From assembly GCA_016870115.1 (NCBI GenBank), contig VGCH01000031.1, positions 1-33,445 of the forward strand: 33,445 nt of DNA. The letters are read 5' to 3'. Numbering within the stretch: the first letter of the stretch is position 1; each line of letters opens with the position of its first letter. Positions 24,366 through 31,851 of this stretch are shown one piece after another. Under the pieces are notes generated by a model. The model did not search any database, had not been told where the DNA came from, and saw nothing but the letters and a program-made list of their open reading frames with translations. A program made the translations under genes and the position numbers. This stretch comes from Alphaproteobacteria bacterium. Lineage in GTDB: Bacteria > Pseudomonadota > Alphaproteobacteria > Reyranellales > Reyranellaceae.

Positions 24366-24393
24366 GGAAAGGCAATTTCGCGCGCGCCTTTTC
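24366..24393 (+). terminator. Probable terminator after Bug gene
   Basis: An 8-bp stem (GGAAAGGC at 24366-24373 with GCCTTTTC at 24386-24393, one G-T pair) with a 12-nt loop, followed by GTTTGAC. The T-run is short. It lies between the Bug stop and the rpsD promoter, which begins three bases later. Confidence 0.4.
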
Positions 24394-24395
24394 GT

Positions 24396-24423
24396 TTGAC
24401 TTGGAGCCGCGCGCCCCTATTTT
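24396..24423 (+). promoter_or_regulatory. Probable sigma-70-type promoter of rpsD
   Basis: TTGACT at 24396-24401 and TATTTT at 24418-24423, separated by 16 bp, fit an alphaproteobacterial housekeeping promoter (consensus TTGAC -35). It lies about 110 bp before the rpsD start, giving a leader of roughly 100 nt, and directly after the terminator of the previous gene. Confidence 0.55.
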
Positions 24424-24474
24424 CGCGCCTTCTTCCGGAGAACGTGGCCGGCGGCATTGGGCCGTCGTCCCGCC

Positions 24475-24490
24475 CCGACCGAAGGGTCGG
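24475..24490 (+). promoter_or_regulatory. Hairpin in rpsD leader
   Basis: A perfect 6-bp stem, CCGACC and GGTCGG, with a GAAG tetraloop lies in the middle of the rpsD leader, 42 bases before the GTG start. S4 represses its own mRNA in other bacteria through structured leaders, so this could be part of such an element; the match to any known structure is not shown. Confidence 0.3.
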
Positions 24491-24532
24491 ATCCAGGCCT
24501 ATCCGGACAACATCGGTGCAAGGAGCCAACGC

Positions 24533-25147
24533 GTGAGCAAACGCGAGAATTCGAAGTATAAGATCGATCGCCGCCTGCGGGTGAACCTGTGGGGTCGGCC
24601 CAAGAGCCCGCTGAACAAGCGCGAGTACGGCCCGGGCCAGCACGGCCAGGGACGCCAGAAGCCGACCGACTATCGCCTCCAGTTGATGGCCAAGCAGCGC
24701 CTCAAGGGCTACTACGGCTCGGTGAGCGAGCGTCAGCTGCGCCGCTACTATCTCGAGGCGGTGCGCCGCAAGGGCGACACCGGCGAGAACCTGGTCGAGC
24801 TGCTCGAGCGCCGGCTGGACGCGGTCGTGTACCGCATGAAGTTCGCCATCACCGTCTTCGCGTCGCGCCAGCTGGTGAGCCACGGCCACGTCAAGGTGAA
24901 CGGCCGCCGCGTCAACGTCGCGTCTTACCTGGTGAAGGACAACGACACGATCGAGCTGGTGAGCAAGGCCAAGGAGATGGCCCGCGTCATCGAGGCGACC
25001 CAGACGGCCGAGCGCGATGTGCCCGACTACGTCACGGTCGACCACAAGGAGATGAAGGGCACCTACGTGCGTGGCCCCAAGCTCTCGGATGTGCCGTACC
25101 CGGTGCAGATGGAGCCGTCGCTGGTGGTCGAGTACTACAGCCGCTGA
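24533..25147 (+). CDS. rpsD: Small-subunit ribosomal protein S4
   Basis: A 204-residue S4, a primary 16S rRNA-binding protein of the 30S subunit. The sequence begins [20 protein letters not shown] without the N-terminal zinc cysteines, as in other Alphaproteobacteria. [18 protein letters not shown] (about 20-37), the S4 RNA-binding domain [15 protein letters not shown] to [13 protein letters not shown] (about 90-135), and the end [15 protein letters not shown] are all standard. The GTG at 24533 is fixed by AGGAG seven bases before it and by homologue length; upstream in-frame codons lie in the leader. It appears to be a single-gene unit with its own promoter and terminator, separate from the main ribosomal operons, which is the usual alphaproteobacterial arrangement. 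Confidence 0.97.
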   Translation: MSKRENSKYKIDRRLRVNLWGRPKSPLNKREYGPGQHGQGRQKPTDYRLQLMAKQRLKGYYGSVSERQLRRYYLEAVRRKGDTGENLVELLERRLDAVVYRMKFAITVFASRQLVSHGHVKVNGRRVNVASYLVKDNDTIELVSKAKEMARVIEATQTAERDVPDYVTVDHKEMKGTYVRGPKLSDVPYPVQMEPSLVVEYYSR

Positions 25148-25178
25148 TCCCGGCGCTCCCGATCGAAGACTCTGCGAA

Positions 25179-25210
25179 CCCGCCCCAAGAGGGGCGGGTG
25201 TCGTGATTCT
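25179..25210 (+). terminator. Terminator after rpsD
   Basis: A perfect 8-bp GC stem, CCCGCCCC (25179-25186) and GGGGCGGG (25191-25198), with an AAGA loop lies 32 bases after the rpsD stop and is followed by TGTCGTGATTCT. The stem is strong, the T-run weak, as often in GC-rich genomes. Confidence 0.65.
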
Positions 25211-25214
25211 GCGC

Positions 25215-25244
25215 CTGACGTGCGCGCCCGGACCTGCCTATAGT
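25215..25244 (+). promoter_or_regulatory. Possible promoter of the amidase operon
   Basis: CTGACG (25215-25220) and TATAGT (25239-25244) are separated by 18 bp and lie directly after the rpsD terminator, about 100 bp before the amidase start. The -10 match is good and the -35 match moderate. The rest of the gap holds only a 21-codon mini-ORF. Confidence 0.35.
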
Positions 25245-25282
25245 TTCAGTCCGTTGGTTGGGGATTTCGGGGGTCTGCACAG

Positions 25283-25348
25283 ATGGCGCTCACTCGCACG
25301 GCGCTGGTCGCGGTTGACCGGGGTGCAACCGCACGTCTCGCCGAATGA
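25283..25348 (+). other. 21-codon mini-ORF overlapping amidase start
   Basis: ATG at 25283 opens 21 codons starting MALTRTALVAVDRG, ending with TGA at 25346-25348 that overlaps the amidase ATG at 25345 (ATGA). The amidase itself has no good ribosome site, so coupled translation from this frame would make sense. GGGGG lies eight bases before its ATG. It does not resemble the small AtzG/HpxX subunits that accompany related amidases. Confidence 0.3.
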
Positions 25349-26535
25349 ACGCGGAGCAGGATGATCCCGTCGGCGCGTTCGTCGCCGGCCCGCGCATCCG
25401 GATCGCCGGCCGCGACGGCGGGCCGCTCGCGGGGCTCAGCTTCGCCGCAAAGGATTTGTTCGACGTCGCCGGCACCGCGACAGGCGGCGGCAATCCTGAC
25501 TGGCCCACTGGGCGACCGGTCGCGACGCGCCACGCGTGGGCCGTGCAGACGCTGCTCGACGCGGGCGCGACGCTGGTCGGCAAGACGATCACCGACGAGG
25601 TCTCGCTCGGAATCCTGGGCGAGAACTCGTTCGACGGAACGCCGCTCAACCCGCGCGCGCCGGGGCGCGTGCCGGGCGGTTCGTCGTCGGGATCGGCCGC
25701 CGCCGTCGCGGCGGGGCTCTGCGACACCGCGCTCGGCACCGACACCGGTGGCTCCGTCCGCGTGCCCTCAAGCTTCTGCGGTCTCCACGGCATCCGTCCG
25801 ACGCACGGCTGCATCAACCTTGCCGGCATGATGGCGCAGGCCCCGACTTCCGACACCACCGGCTGGTTCGCGCGCGATGCCGGGACTTTCGCGCGCGTGT
25901 CGGCGGTCTTGCTCGGCGAACCGATCGCCGCGCGGCGACCCCGCCAGCTCCTCGTCGCGACCGATGCGTTCGGTTTCGTCGACCCGGCGGTCGCCGATGC
26001 ACTCAGGCCCATGGTCGAGCGTCTCGGCAGCCTGGTCGGTACCGTCCGCGAGGAGCTGCTGGCGCCGCAGGGCCTGTCGGTGTGGGCGCGCGCGCAGCGC
26101 ACGCTGCAATCGTCGGAGTCGTGGCTCACCTTCCAGGATTGGCTCGACGCCAGCAACCCGCGCATGGCGTTCTCGGTGGCGCGTGGCCTCGTGCAGGCGT
26201 CCGCGATCCCCGAGACCGACAGGGTCTGGGCGGCCTTGATGCGCGAGGAAGCCCGCGCGCGACTGCGTCATCTGCTGGGCGAGGACACGATCCTCTGCCT
26301 GCCGACCACGCCCTTCGCCGCGCCGGAGCGTGGGCTGCCGCTCTCGACGCTGCAGCCGTTGCGCGATCGCATCACCTGCCTGTGCGCGCTGGGCGGTTTG
26401 GCCGGTCACCCGCAAGTCAGCCTGCCGGGCGCCACGACACGGGAGGGTCTTCCGGTCGGCCTGTCGATCGTGGGTCCGCGCGGCGCCGATGCGCTGCTGA
26501 TCGCTGTCGCAACTGAGATGGAGCGCCTGACGTGA
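25345..26535 (+). CDS. Amidase signature protein, short AMI1/AtzE-like type
   Basis: A 396-residue amidase, shorter than the 470-residue pair elsewhere in this window. The triad is K36 (FAAKDLFDV), cis-Ser S113 (PGGSSSGS) and nucleophile S137 (GTDTGGSVRVP); these match the numbering known for plant indole-3-acetamide hydrolase AMI1. AMI1-like folds hydrolyse small amides. The next gene is an HpxZ/AtzH-like protein, an association known from amidases of oxalurate (HpxY) and cyanurate/carboxybiuret (AtzE) breakdown, so a ureide-like substrate is a fair inference. The small AtzG/HpxX partner of those enzymes is not seen. The stop overlaps the next start (GTGA). Confidence 0.88.
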   Translation: MNAEQDDPVGAFVAGPRIRIAGRDGGPLAGLSFAAKDLFDVAGTATGGGNPDWPTGRPVATRHAWAVQTLLDAGATLVGKTITDEVSLGILGENSFDGTPLNPRAPGRVPGGSSSGSAAAVAAGLCDTALGTDTGGSVRVPSSFCGLHGIRPTHGCINLAGMMAQAPTSDTTGWFARDAGTFARVSAVLLGEPIAARRPRQLLVATDAFGFVDPAVADALRPMVERLGSLVGTVREELLAPQGLSVWARAQRTLQSSESWLTFQDWLDASNPRMAFSVARGLVQASAIPETDRVWAALMREEARARLRHLLGEDTILCLPTTPFAAPERGLPLSTLQPLRDRITCLCALGGLAGHPQVSLPGATTREGLPVGLSIVGPRGADALLIAVATEMERLT

Positions 26536-26936
26536 CCGACCTTGCCGCCAACCTGCCGGAGATCGTCGCCGAGGTTCGCGCCCTGTTCGAGCGCTACGAA
26601 CAGGCGCTGATCGACAAGGACGTCGACGTGCTGGACGCCACCTTCTGGGACAGCCCGCGGACGATTCGGTACGCCATGCACGAGAACGGCTACGGCTTCG
26701 CCGAGATTCACGCCCATCGGGTCCGACGACCGCCGGGTCCCGGCATCAAGGAGCGACGGATCCGTCTGGAGATCCTGACGCTCGGGCGCGACATCGCCAC
26801 GGTCAATCTCGAGTTCAAGATGCGCGGCCGCGATCGCATCGGTCGTCAGAGCCAGACCTGGGTCCGCTTTCCGGAGCTCGGCTGGAAAGTGATCGCCGCG
26901 CACGTCTCGACCATGGACACCGAACCGCAATGGTGA
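26532..26936 (+). CDS. HpxZ/AtzH-like protein (DUF3225, NTF2-like fold)
   Basis: A 134-residue protein of the DUF3225 family, with the NTF2/SnoaL-like fold. Seen: LFERYEQALIDKDVDVLDATFW (in part 18-39), then RYAMHENGYGFAEIHAHR and SQTWVRFPELGWKVIAAHVS, which are typical. Family members are HpxZ of Klebsiella purine/oxalurate catabolism and AtzH of cyanurate catabolism, the latter acting on 1,3-dicarboxyurea. The GTG start overlaps the amidase stop (GTGA), supporting a joint function, and the amidohydrolase follows seven bases later. Its exact reaction is not established from sequence alone. Confidence 0.82.
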   Translation: MTDLAANLPEIVAEVRALFERYEQALIDKDVDVLDATFWDSPRTIRYAMHENGYGFAEIHAHRVRRPPGPGIKERRIRLEILTLGRDIATVNLEFKMRGRDRIGRQSQTWVRFPELGWKVIAAHVSTMDTEPQW

Positions 26937-26943
26937 CGCACCG

Positions 26944-27984
26944 ATGACCCGCGACCCGCCCAAGCTCGGCAACGTGCTGCCACCCGATCCGGAATGGGCC
27001 GCGCAACGCCCCGAGCCCGCGCTCGAGCCCGGGCTGCCGATCATCGACCCCCATCACCACCTGTGGGATCGCCCGGGCAATGTCTACCTGCTGCCCGATC
27101 TGCTCGCCGACACGAACTCCGGCCACAACATCGTGGGCACGGTCTATGTCGATTGTCGTGCGAACTACCGCGCCGACGGCCCGCGGGAGCTGGCGCCGGT
27201 AGGCGAGACGGAATTCGCCAACGGCGTCGCCGCGATGACGGCGAGCGGTCAGTACGGATCGATCCGCGCCTGCGCGGGCATCGTGAGTTACGCCGACCTG
27301 CGGCTGGGCGCGCGGGCGCGGGACGTTCTGGAGGCGCAGATGCGCGCCGGCAACGGCCGTTTCCGCGGCATCCGCTACGCGACCGGCTGGGATGCCAGCG
27401 AGGAGATCCGGCGCACCCACACCAATCCGCCGAAGGGATTGATGGCCGACCGTACCTGGCGCGAGGGGTTCGCCCAGTTGGCGCCGCTCGGGCTGTCTTT
27501 CGATGCCTGGCTCTATCACCCGCAGATCGGCGAGCTGGCCGACCTTGCCGCGGCGTTTCCGGACACGACGATTGTGCTGGATCACGTCGGGGGGCCATTG
27601 GGCTACGGTCCCTACGCGGCGCGCCACGACGCCGCATTCGCCGACTGGCAGCGGGCGATGGCTGAGCTCGCGCGGCGACCGAACGTCGCGGTCAAGCTGG
27701 GCGGGCTCGGCATGGCGATGGGCTGGTTCGACTTCTATCGCGGCGCGGAGCCGCCCGACTCCGTGACCCTCGCGGCGGCTTACAGGCCGTGGATCGAAAT
27801 CACGATCGGACTGTTCGGCGCGGATCGCTGCATGTTCGAGAGCAACTTTCCGGTCGACAAGATCAGTTCCGGCTACGGCGTACTGTGGAACGCGTTCAAG
27901 CGACTGGCCGCAGGTGCGTCGGCCGCCGAGCGAACTGCACTTTTTTCGGGCACTGCGCGGAGAGTCTACCGACTTGTCCAATAG
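26944..27984 (+). CDS. Amidohydrolase family protein (PF04909)
   Basis: A 346-residue TIM-barrel metal hydrolase of the amidohydrolase-2 family, which includes lactone hydrolases (for example 2-pyrone-4,6-dicarboxylate hydrolase) and decarboxylases. Motifs in order: IIDPHHHLWDRPGN with H37-x-H39, GTVYVD (strand 2), RGIRYATGWD, YHPQ with H192, LDHVGGP with H214, and FESNFPVDK with D305, the general base. The ATG at 26944 starts seven bases after the HpxZ-like stop, so it is the third gene of the operon. A lactone or cyclic amide (ureide) is a plausible substrate given its partners, but this is inference. Confidence 0.88.
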   Translation: MTRDPPKLGNVLPPDPEWAAQRPEPALEPGLPIIDPHHHLWDRPGNVYLLPDLLADTNSGHNIVGTVYVDCRANYRADGPRELAPVGETEFANGVAAMTASGQYGSIRACAGIVSYADLRLGARARDVLEAQMRAGNGRFRGIRYATGWDASEEIRRTHTNPPKGLMADRTWREGFAQLAPLGLSFDAWLYHPQIGELADLAAAFPDTTIVLDHVGGPLGYGPYAARHDAAFADWQRAMAELARRPNVAVKLGGLGMAMGWFDFYRGAEPPDSVTLAAAYRPWIEITIGLFGADRCMFESNFPVDKISSGYGVLWNAFKRLAAGASAAERTALFSGTARRVYRLVQ

Positions 27985-27988
27985 CTGT

Positions 27989-28146
27989 TTGACAATCCGA
28001 TCCACGGTCGTCAGTTTTCGCGCAAAGAATTGCTGCTCCCGAAGGGGGCGGCGGCGGTTGGACGGTCAACGTCTGGCGCAACAGGGGCGGGGCGACAGAG
28101 CTTCAAAGGGCGACGTTGTCCGCCGTGGCTTCACGGAGGAATAATC
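27989..28146 (+). promoter_or_regulatory. Leader and possible promoter of TRAP operon
   Basis: The 162-bp gap before dctP starts with TTGACA at 27989-27994, a perfect -35 box, but the hexamer 17 bp later is only CAGTTT. A strong ribosome site, GGAGG, lies seven bases before the dctP ATG. No terminator is seen after the amidohydrolase gene, so readthrough from that operon is possible. Confidence 0.25.
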
Positions 28147-29196
28147 ATGCGAGCATTGTCAAAGCTTACAGGGGTGGCGGTTGCCGCCGCCGTCGCGCTC
28201 ACCGCAACGGTCGCGACAGCGCAGGATCGCAGGGTCCGCATCCAGATGCAGTCGAACTTCGCGTCCACGCTCGCGCTGCTTGGGCCGAACGCGAAGTACA
28301 CCGTCGATCAGGCCAACCGGCTGTCGAACGGCACTCTCGATATGCGGTTTTTCGAGCCGGGCGCACTGGTGCCGGCGAGCCAGGCCTTCGACGCGGTGTC
28401 GTCGGGCGCGCTCGACGCCGCGTGGGCGACGCCTGGGTTCTGGACCGGCAAGGACATCGCCTTCGCGGTGTTCGCGACGGTGCCGTTCGGCCCGGGTCTT
28501 GGCGAGTACCTCGCCTGGATGAAGGAAGGCGGCGGCGAGAAGCTCATGCAGGCTCTCTACGCCAAGTACAACATCCACTCGGTCATGTGCCATCTGATCC
28601 CGCCGGAGGCGTCCGGCTGGTTCCGCAAGGAGATCAAGACGCTCGACGACCTGAAGGGCCTGAAGATGCGCTTCTTCGGGTTGGGCGCCAACGTCATGCA
28701 GAACCTGGGCGTTTCGACCCAGCTGCTGCAGGCCGGCGAAATCTTCCAGGCGCTGCAGCTCGGCACGATCGACGCGACCGAGTTCTCGATGCCGGTGATG
28801 GATCTCAGCCTCGGCTTCCACCAGGTGGCCAAGTTCTACTACTTCCCCGGCTGGCACCAGCAGGCGACGGTCGGTGACTTGATCATCAACAAGGCCAAGT
28901 GGGACTCGCTGTCGGCGCACCAGAAGGCCGCGATCGAGGCGTCGTGCGACCAGACCGTGCTCAAGGGCATGAGTGTGGGTGAGGCTGTCCAGCCGGCGGC
29001 GCTCAAGGAGATCGAGAGCAAGGGCGTGAAGCTCATGACCTGGGGGCCTGAGTTCCTGCAGGCCTTCGAACGCGAATGGAAGAAGGTCGCGGAGGAGCAG
29101 GCGCAGAAGAGCCCCGAGTTCAAGAAGGCTTGGGAGTCGCTAAGCGCTTTCCGGGAGACCTACTCGATCTGGCGCGAGCGCGGCTACCTCAAGTAA
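28147..29196 (+). CDS. dctP: TRAP transporter substrate-binding protein
   Basis: A 349-residue periplasmic binding protein of the DctP family, the receptor of a sodium-driven TRAP carboxylate importer. Signal peptide 1-25 (VAVAAAVALTATVATA, cleavage before QDRRV). Family motifs: FFEPGALVPASQAFDAVSSG, LDDLKGLKMRFFG with the conserved arginine that holds the substrate carboxylate, and LQLGTIDATEFSMP. It is closer to the long-chain or mannitol/chloroaromatic type than to C4-dicarboxylate DctP. The ATG at 28147 has GGAGG; the open frame upstream from 28030 lacks a signal sequence. It is the only binding protein for two QM pairs that follow. Confidence 0.93.
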   Translation: MRALSKLTGVAVAAAVALTATVATAQDRRVRIQMQSNFASTLALLGPNAKYTVDQANRLSNGTLDMRFFEPGALVPASQAFDAVSSGALDAAWATPGFWTGKDIAFAVFATVPFGPGLGEYLAWMKEGGGEKLMQALYAKYNIHSVMCHLIPPEASGWFRKEIKTLDDLKGLKMRFFGLGANVMQNLGVSTQLLQAGEIFQALQLGTIDATEFSMPVMDLSLGFHQVAKFYYFPGWHQQATVGDLIINKAKWDSLSAHQKAAIEASCDQTVLKGMSVGEAVQPAALKEIESKGVKLMTWGPEFLQAFEREWKKVAEEQAQKSPEFKKAWESLSAFRETYSIWRERGYLK

Positions 29197-29212
29197 CCGC
29201 GGACTGAGACGG

Positions 29213-29237
29213 ACGGCCGCCCCGGTGGGGCGGCCGT
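29213..29237 (+). terminator. Strong hairpin between dctP and dctQ
   Basis: Perfect 11-bp arms, ACGGCCGCCCC (29213-29223) and GGGGCGGCCGT (29227-29237), with a GGT loop. No T-run follows. It probably attenuates transcription or stabilises the upstream mRNA so that dctP is made in excess over the membrane subunits, as is common for binding-protein transporters. Confidence 0.5.
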
Positions 29238-29257
29238 TGCCTTGTGGGGGACGGGAC

Positions 29258-29818
29258 ATGCAGGGTTTGTTGGGAGTAAGCGACGTCATCGATCGTGCGC
29301 TGGCGTGGATCGCGCAACTCTTCGGGTGGCTGTTTGTCGCGCTGGTCGCGGTGATCTGCTGGGACGTGATCACCCGCAAGGTTGGGTTCCAGATCCCCGG
29401 ATTCGGCTCGACACCGATCCAGGAGCTTGAGTGGCACCTGCACGGTCTGCTGTTCATGTTCTGGCTGGGCTATGCCTATGTACGCAACGTGCATGTGCGC
29501 ATCGACGTCTTCATCTCGAACAAGACGCCGGTACAGCAAGCCAAGCTCGAGATTTTCGGATTGCTGGTCTTCGCTATCCCCTATTGCGCCCTCGCGACGT
29601 ACTACGCGTGGGAGTTCGCAAAGATTTCGTTCCTGCAAAACGAGCGCTCGGACGCCCCCAATGGGCTCGCCTATCGCTGGATTATCAAGTCGTGCCTGGT
29701 CGCTGGCCTTCTGCTGCTGGATGCGGCCGTTGCTTCCGTCCTGTTCCGCAAGATCGTGATGGTGTTCGGTCCGCCTGAGCTGGCGAAGCGTGCCGCCAGT
29801 CCCGCGGCGAGCCACTGA
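29258..29818 (+). CDS. dctQ: TRAP transporter small membrane subunit (first)
   Basis: A 186-residue DctQ-type protein with four membrane helices, partner of the large DctM permease. The family motif is visible: RKVGFQIPGFGSTPIQELEW (around 40-59) followed by HLHGLLFMFWLGYAYV, with RIDVF after it. The ATG at 29258 has GGGG upstream; an earlier in-frame start at 29225 lies in the hairpin region. The dctM gene begins 12 bp after its stop. It is paralogous to the dctQ at 31218 (shared RKxGFQxPGxGST and QELEWHL). Confidence 0.9.
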   Translation: MQGLLGVSDVIDRALAWIAQLFGWLFVALVAVICWDVITRKVGFQIPGFGSTPIQELEWHLHGLLFMFWLGYAYVRNVHVRIDVFISNKTPVQQAKLEIFGLLVFAIPYCALATYYAWEFAKISFLQNERSDAPNGLAYRWIIKSCLVAGLLLLDAAVASVLFRKIVMVFGPPELAKRAASPAASH

Positions 29819-29830
29819 GAGGAGCGGATC

Positions 29831-31213
29831 ATGTACGAATGGATTGGTGATCACCTCTCGGTGCTCATGTTTCTCGTGCTCACGTTCATCATGTTCGTGG
29901 GCTACCCGGTGGCGTTCGTGCTGGGCGGCGTCGCGCTGGCGTTCGGCGCGCTCGGCATCGCCTTCGACGTCTTCCGACCCGCGCAGTTCGGCAGCCTGAT
30001 CCCGCGTATCTGGGGGCAGGCGGTTCAGAACCAGGTCCTGATCGCGGTGCCCATGTTCGTATTCATGGGTACGATCCTCGAGAAATCCGGCATCGCGGAC
30101 GAGCTTCTGAAAGCGCTGCAGGTGCTCACCAAGCGCATTCCCGGCGGGTTGGCCATGTCGGTCACCCTGATGGGCACGATCATGGCGGCGACCACCGGCA
30201 TCGTCGGTGCGTCCGTAATCATGCTGACGCTGATCGCGCTGCCGACCATGCTGGCCGCCGGCTATTCCAAGGAATTGTCGGTCGGCACCATCGCCTCGGC
30301 GGGCACGCTGGGCATCCTCATCCCGCCCTCGATCATGTTGGTGATCATGGGCGACCTGATGACCATCTCGGTTGGCACGCTGTTCACCGCCGCGATCCTG
30401 CCGGGCCTGGTGATGGCGGGCGTGTACCTCGTCTACATCTGCGTCCTGGCGTATTTCCGGCCCGATCTCGCGCCGCCCCTCGCCGCGGCTGCCACGCCGA
30501 CGGAGTCGGGCGATTTCACGCGGATGATCCTGCGTTCGTTCCTGCCGCCGGCGTTCCTGATCTTCGTCGTCCTGGGGTCGATCTTCGGCGGCTGGGCCAC
30601 CCCCACGGAGGCGGGCGGAACCGGCTGCGCCGGCGCGCTTCTGCTGGCCTGGTGGAACAAGCGCCTCAACATGAAGATGATGCGCGAGGTGATCGAGAGC
30701 TCCGCGCTCACCAACGCGCTGGTGTTCTTCATCATCTTCGGCGCCACGCTCTTCTCGTTCGTCTTCCGCGCGCTGGGCGGCGACGATCTGGTGGCGGAGC
30801 TCCTCAAGGCGGCCGGCATCGACACCGGATGGGAAATCCTCATCTTCGTGATGGTGCTCGTGTTCATCATGGGCTTCTTCTTCGACTGGCTGGAGATCTG
30901 CCTGATCGTGCTGCCGATCTTCGCGCCGATCCTGGGCAAGGTCGACTTCGCGCCGCATATCGCGTCCAACAAGGAGTTCATGATCTGGTTCGTCTCGATC
31001 GTCGCGGTGAACCTGCAAACGGCGTTCCTGACACCACCCTTCGGGTTCGCGCTTTTCTACATGAAGGCGACAGTGCCACCTTCGATAACGATGCAGCACA
31101 TCTATCGCGGCATCATTCCGTTCGTGGCGCTGCAGCTGGTGGCGCTGGCGATCTGCATCATCTTCCCGGAAATCGTGCTCTGGACGCCGCGGTACTTCGG
31201 CTTCCTCGACTGA
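29831..31213 (+). CDS. dctM: TRAP transporter large permease subunit (first, intact)
   Basis: A 460-residue DctM-type permease that moves the substrate with sodium. Seen: GYPVAFVLGGVALAFGALG (24-42), VPMFVFMGTILEKSGIAD, the conserved hairpin GTLGILIPPSIMLVIMGD, GGWATPTEAGGTGCAGA, a cytoplasmic amphipathic stretch (WWNKRLNMKMMREVIESS), a helix LTNALVFFIIFGATLFSFVF, and LTPPFGFALFYMK near the end. All expected helices are present. AGGAG lies before the ATG. The following dctQ starts four bases after the stop. It is the better candidate for the working permease of DctP. Confidence 0.92.
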   Translation: MYEWIGDHLSVLMFLVLTFIMFVGYPVAFVLGGVALAFGALGIAFDVFRPAQFGSLIPRIWGQAVQNQVLIAVPMFVFMGTILEKSGIADELLKALQVLTKRIPGGLAMSVTLMGTIMAATTGIVGASVIMLTLIALPTMLAAGYSKELSVGTIASAGTLGILIPPSIMLVIMGDLMTISVGTLFTAAILPGLVMAGVYLVYICVLAYFRPDLAPPLAAAATPTESGDFTRMILRSFLPPAFLIFVVLGSIFGGWATPTEAGGTGCAGALLLAWWNKRLNMKMMREVIESSALTNALVFFIIFGATLFSFVFRALGGDDLVAELLKAAGIDTGWEILIFVMVLVFIMGFFFDWLEICLIVLPIFAPILGKVDFAPHIASNKEFMIWFVSIVAVNLQTAFLTPPFGFALFYMKATVPPSITMQHIYRGIIPFVALQLVALAICIIFPEIVLWTPRYFGFLD

Positions 31214-31217
31214 CGCG

Positions 31218-31811
31218 ATGACGCCGCGAGAGACCGTCCCGGCGGACGCACTGATACGCGTCGCCGGGGCGATCGAGCGCGCGCTCGCCCGGTTCGCCGA
31301 GGCGTCGGGCTGGCTGATGGTCGTGCTGATGCTTGTCATCTGCTTCGACGTCGTCAGCCGCAAGCTCGGCTTCCAGATGCCGGGCCTGGGCTCCACCCGT
31401 CTGCAGGAACTCGAATGGCACCTGAGCACGGTGCTGTTCACGATGTGGCTTGGCCACTGCTACATCCTGAACTCCCACCCGCGGGTGGACACGCTCACGG
31501 CCCACCGGCCGCTCGCGACGCGCGCGCGCGTCGAGATCGCGGGGTGCCTGGCCTTCGCCTTGCCCTATGTCGGCGTGGTCGCCTGGTACGGGCTGGGCTT
31601 CGCGGTCTCGTCGTGGCGGACAGGCGAAGGCTCGGAGGCGGTGGTCGGGCTGCCGCAACGCTGGATCATCAAGTCGCTGTTCATCGTTGGACTGTGGCTC
31701 CTGGCGGCGGCGGTGGTCGCGGTGACCCTTCGCCTGCTCGCCTATCTGCTGGGGCGCGTTCCGGCGGAGACCGCCGATCTCAACATCGAACGCCGGGTCG
31801 ATCCGACATGA
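31218..31811 (+). CDS. dctQ: TRAP transporter small membrane subunit (second)
   Basis: A 197-residue DctQ-type protein with four membrane helices. The motif reads RKLGFQMPGLGSTRLQELEW followed by HLSTVLFTMWLGHCYI, then NSHPRVD where the first copy has NVHVRID. It is clearly paralogous to the first dctQ but diverged, and its N-terminus is about ten residues longer. The ATG at 31218 lies four bases after the dctM stop, so it is in the same operon. A GC-alternating stretch separates it from the second dctM. Confidence 0.88.
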   Translation: MTPRETVPADALIRVAGAIERALARFAEASGWLMVVLMLVICFDVVSRKLGFQMPGLGSTRLQELEWHLSTVLFTMWLGHCYILNSHPRVDTLTAHRPLATRARVEIAGCLAFALPYVGVVAWYGLGFAVSSWRTGEGSEAVVGLPQRWIIKSLFIVGLWLLAAAVVAVTLRLLAYLLGRVPAETADLNIERRVDPT

Positions 31812-31851
31812 GGGCGGGGAACGGGCACGCGCGCGCGCGGCGGAGGCCGGC

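Noticed and set aside
29189-31441. Minus-strand open frame of 750 codons opposite the TRAP genes
   Set aside because: It is the antisense of hydrophobic TRAP permease codons, giving a product full of His, Asp, Glu and Gln without a domain.
31828-31842. Alternating GC run before the second dctM
   Set aside because: Only about a dozen bases, and such runs are expected by chance in a very GC-rich sequence; no basis for a Z-DNA or regulatory claim.
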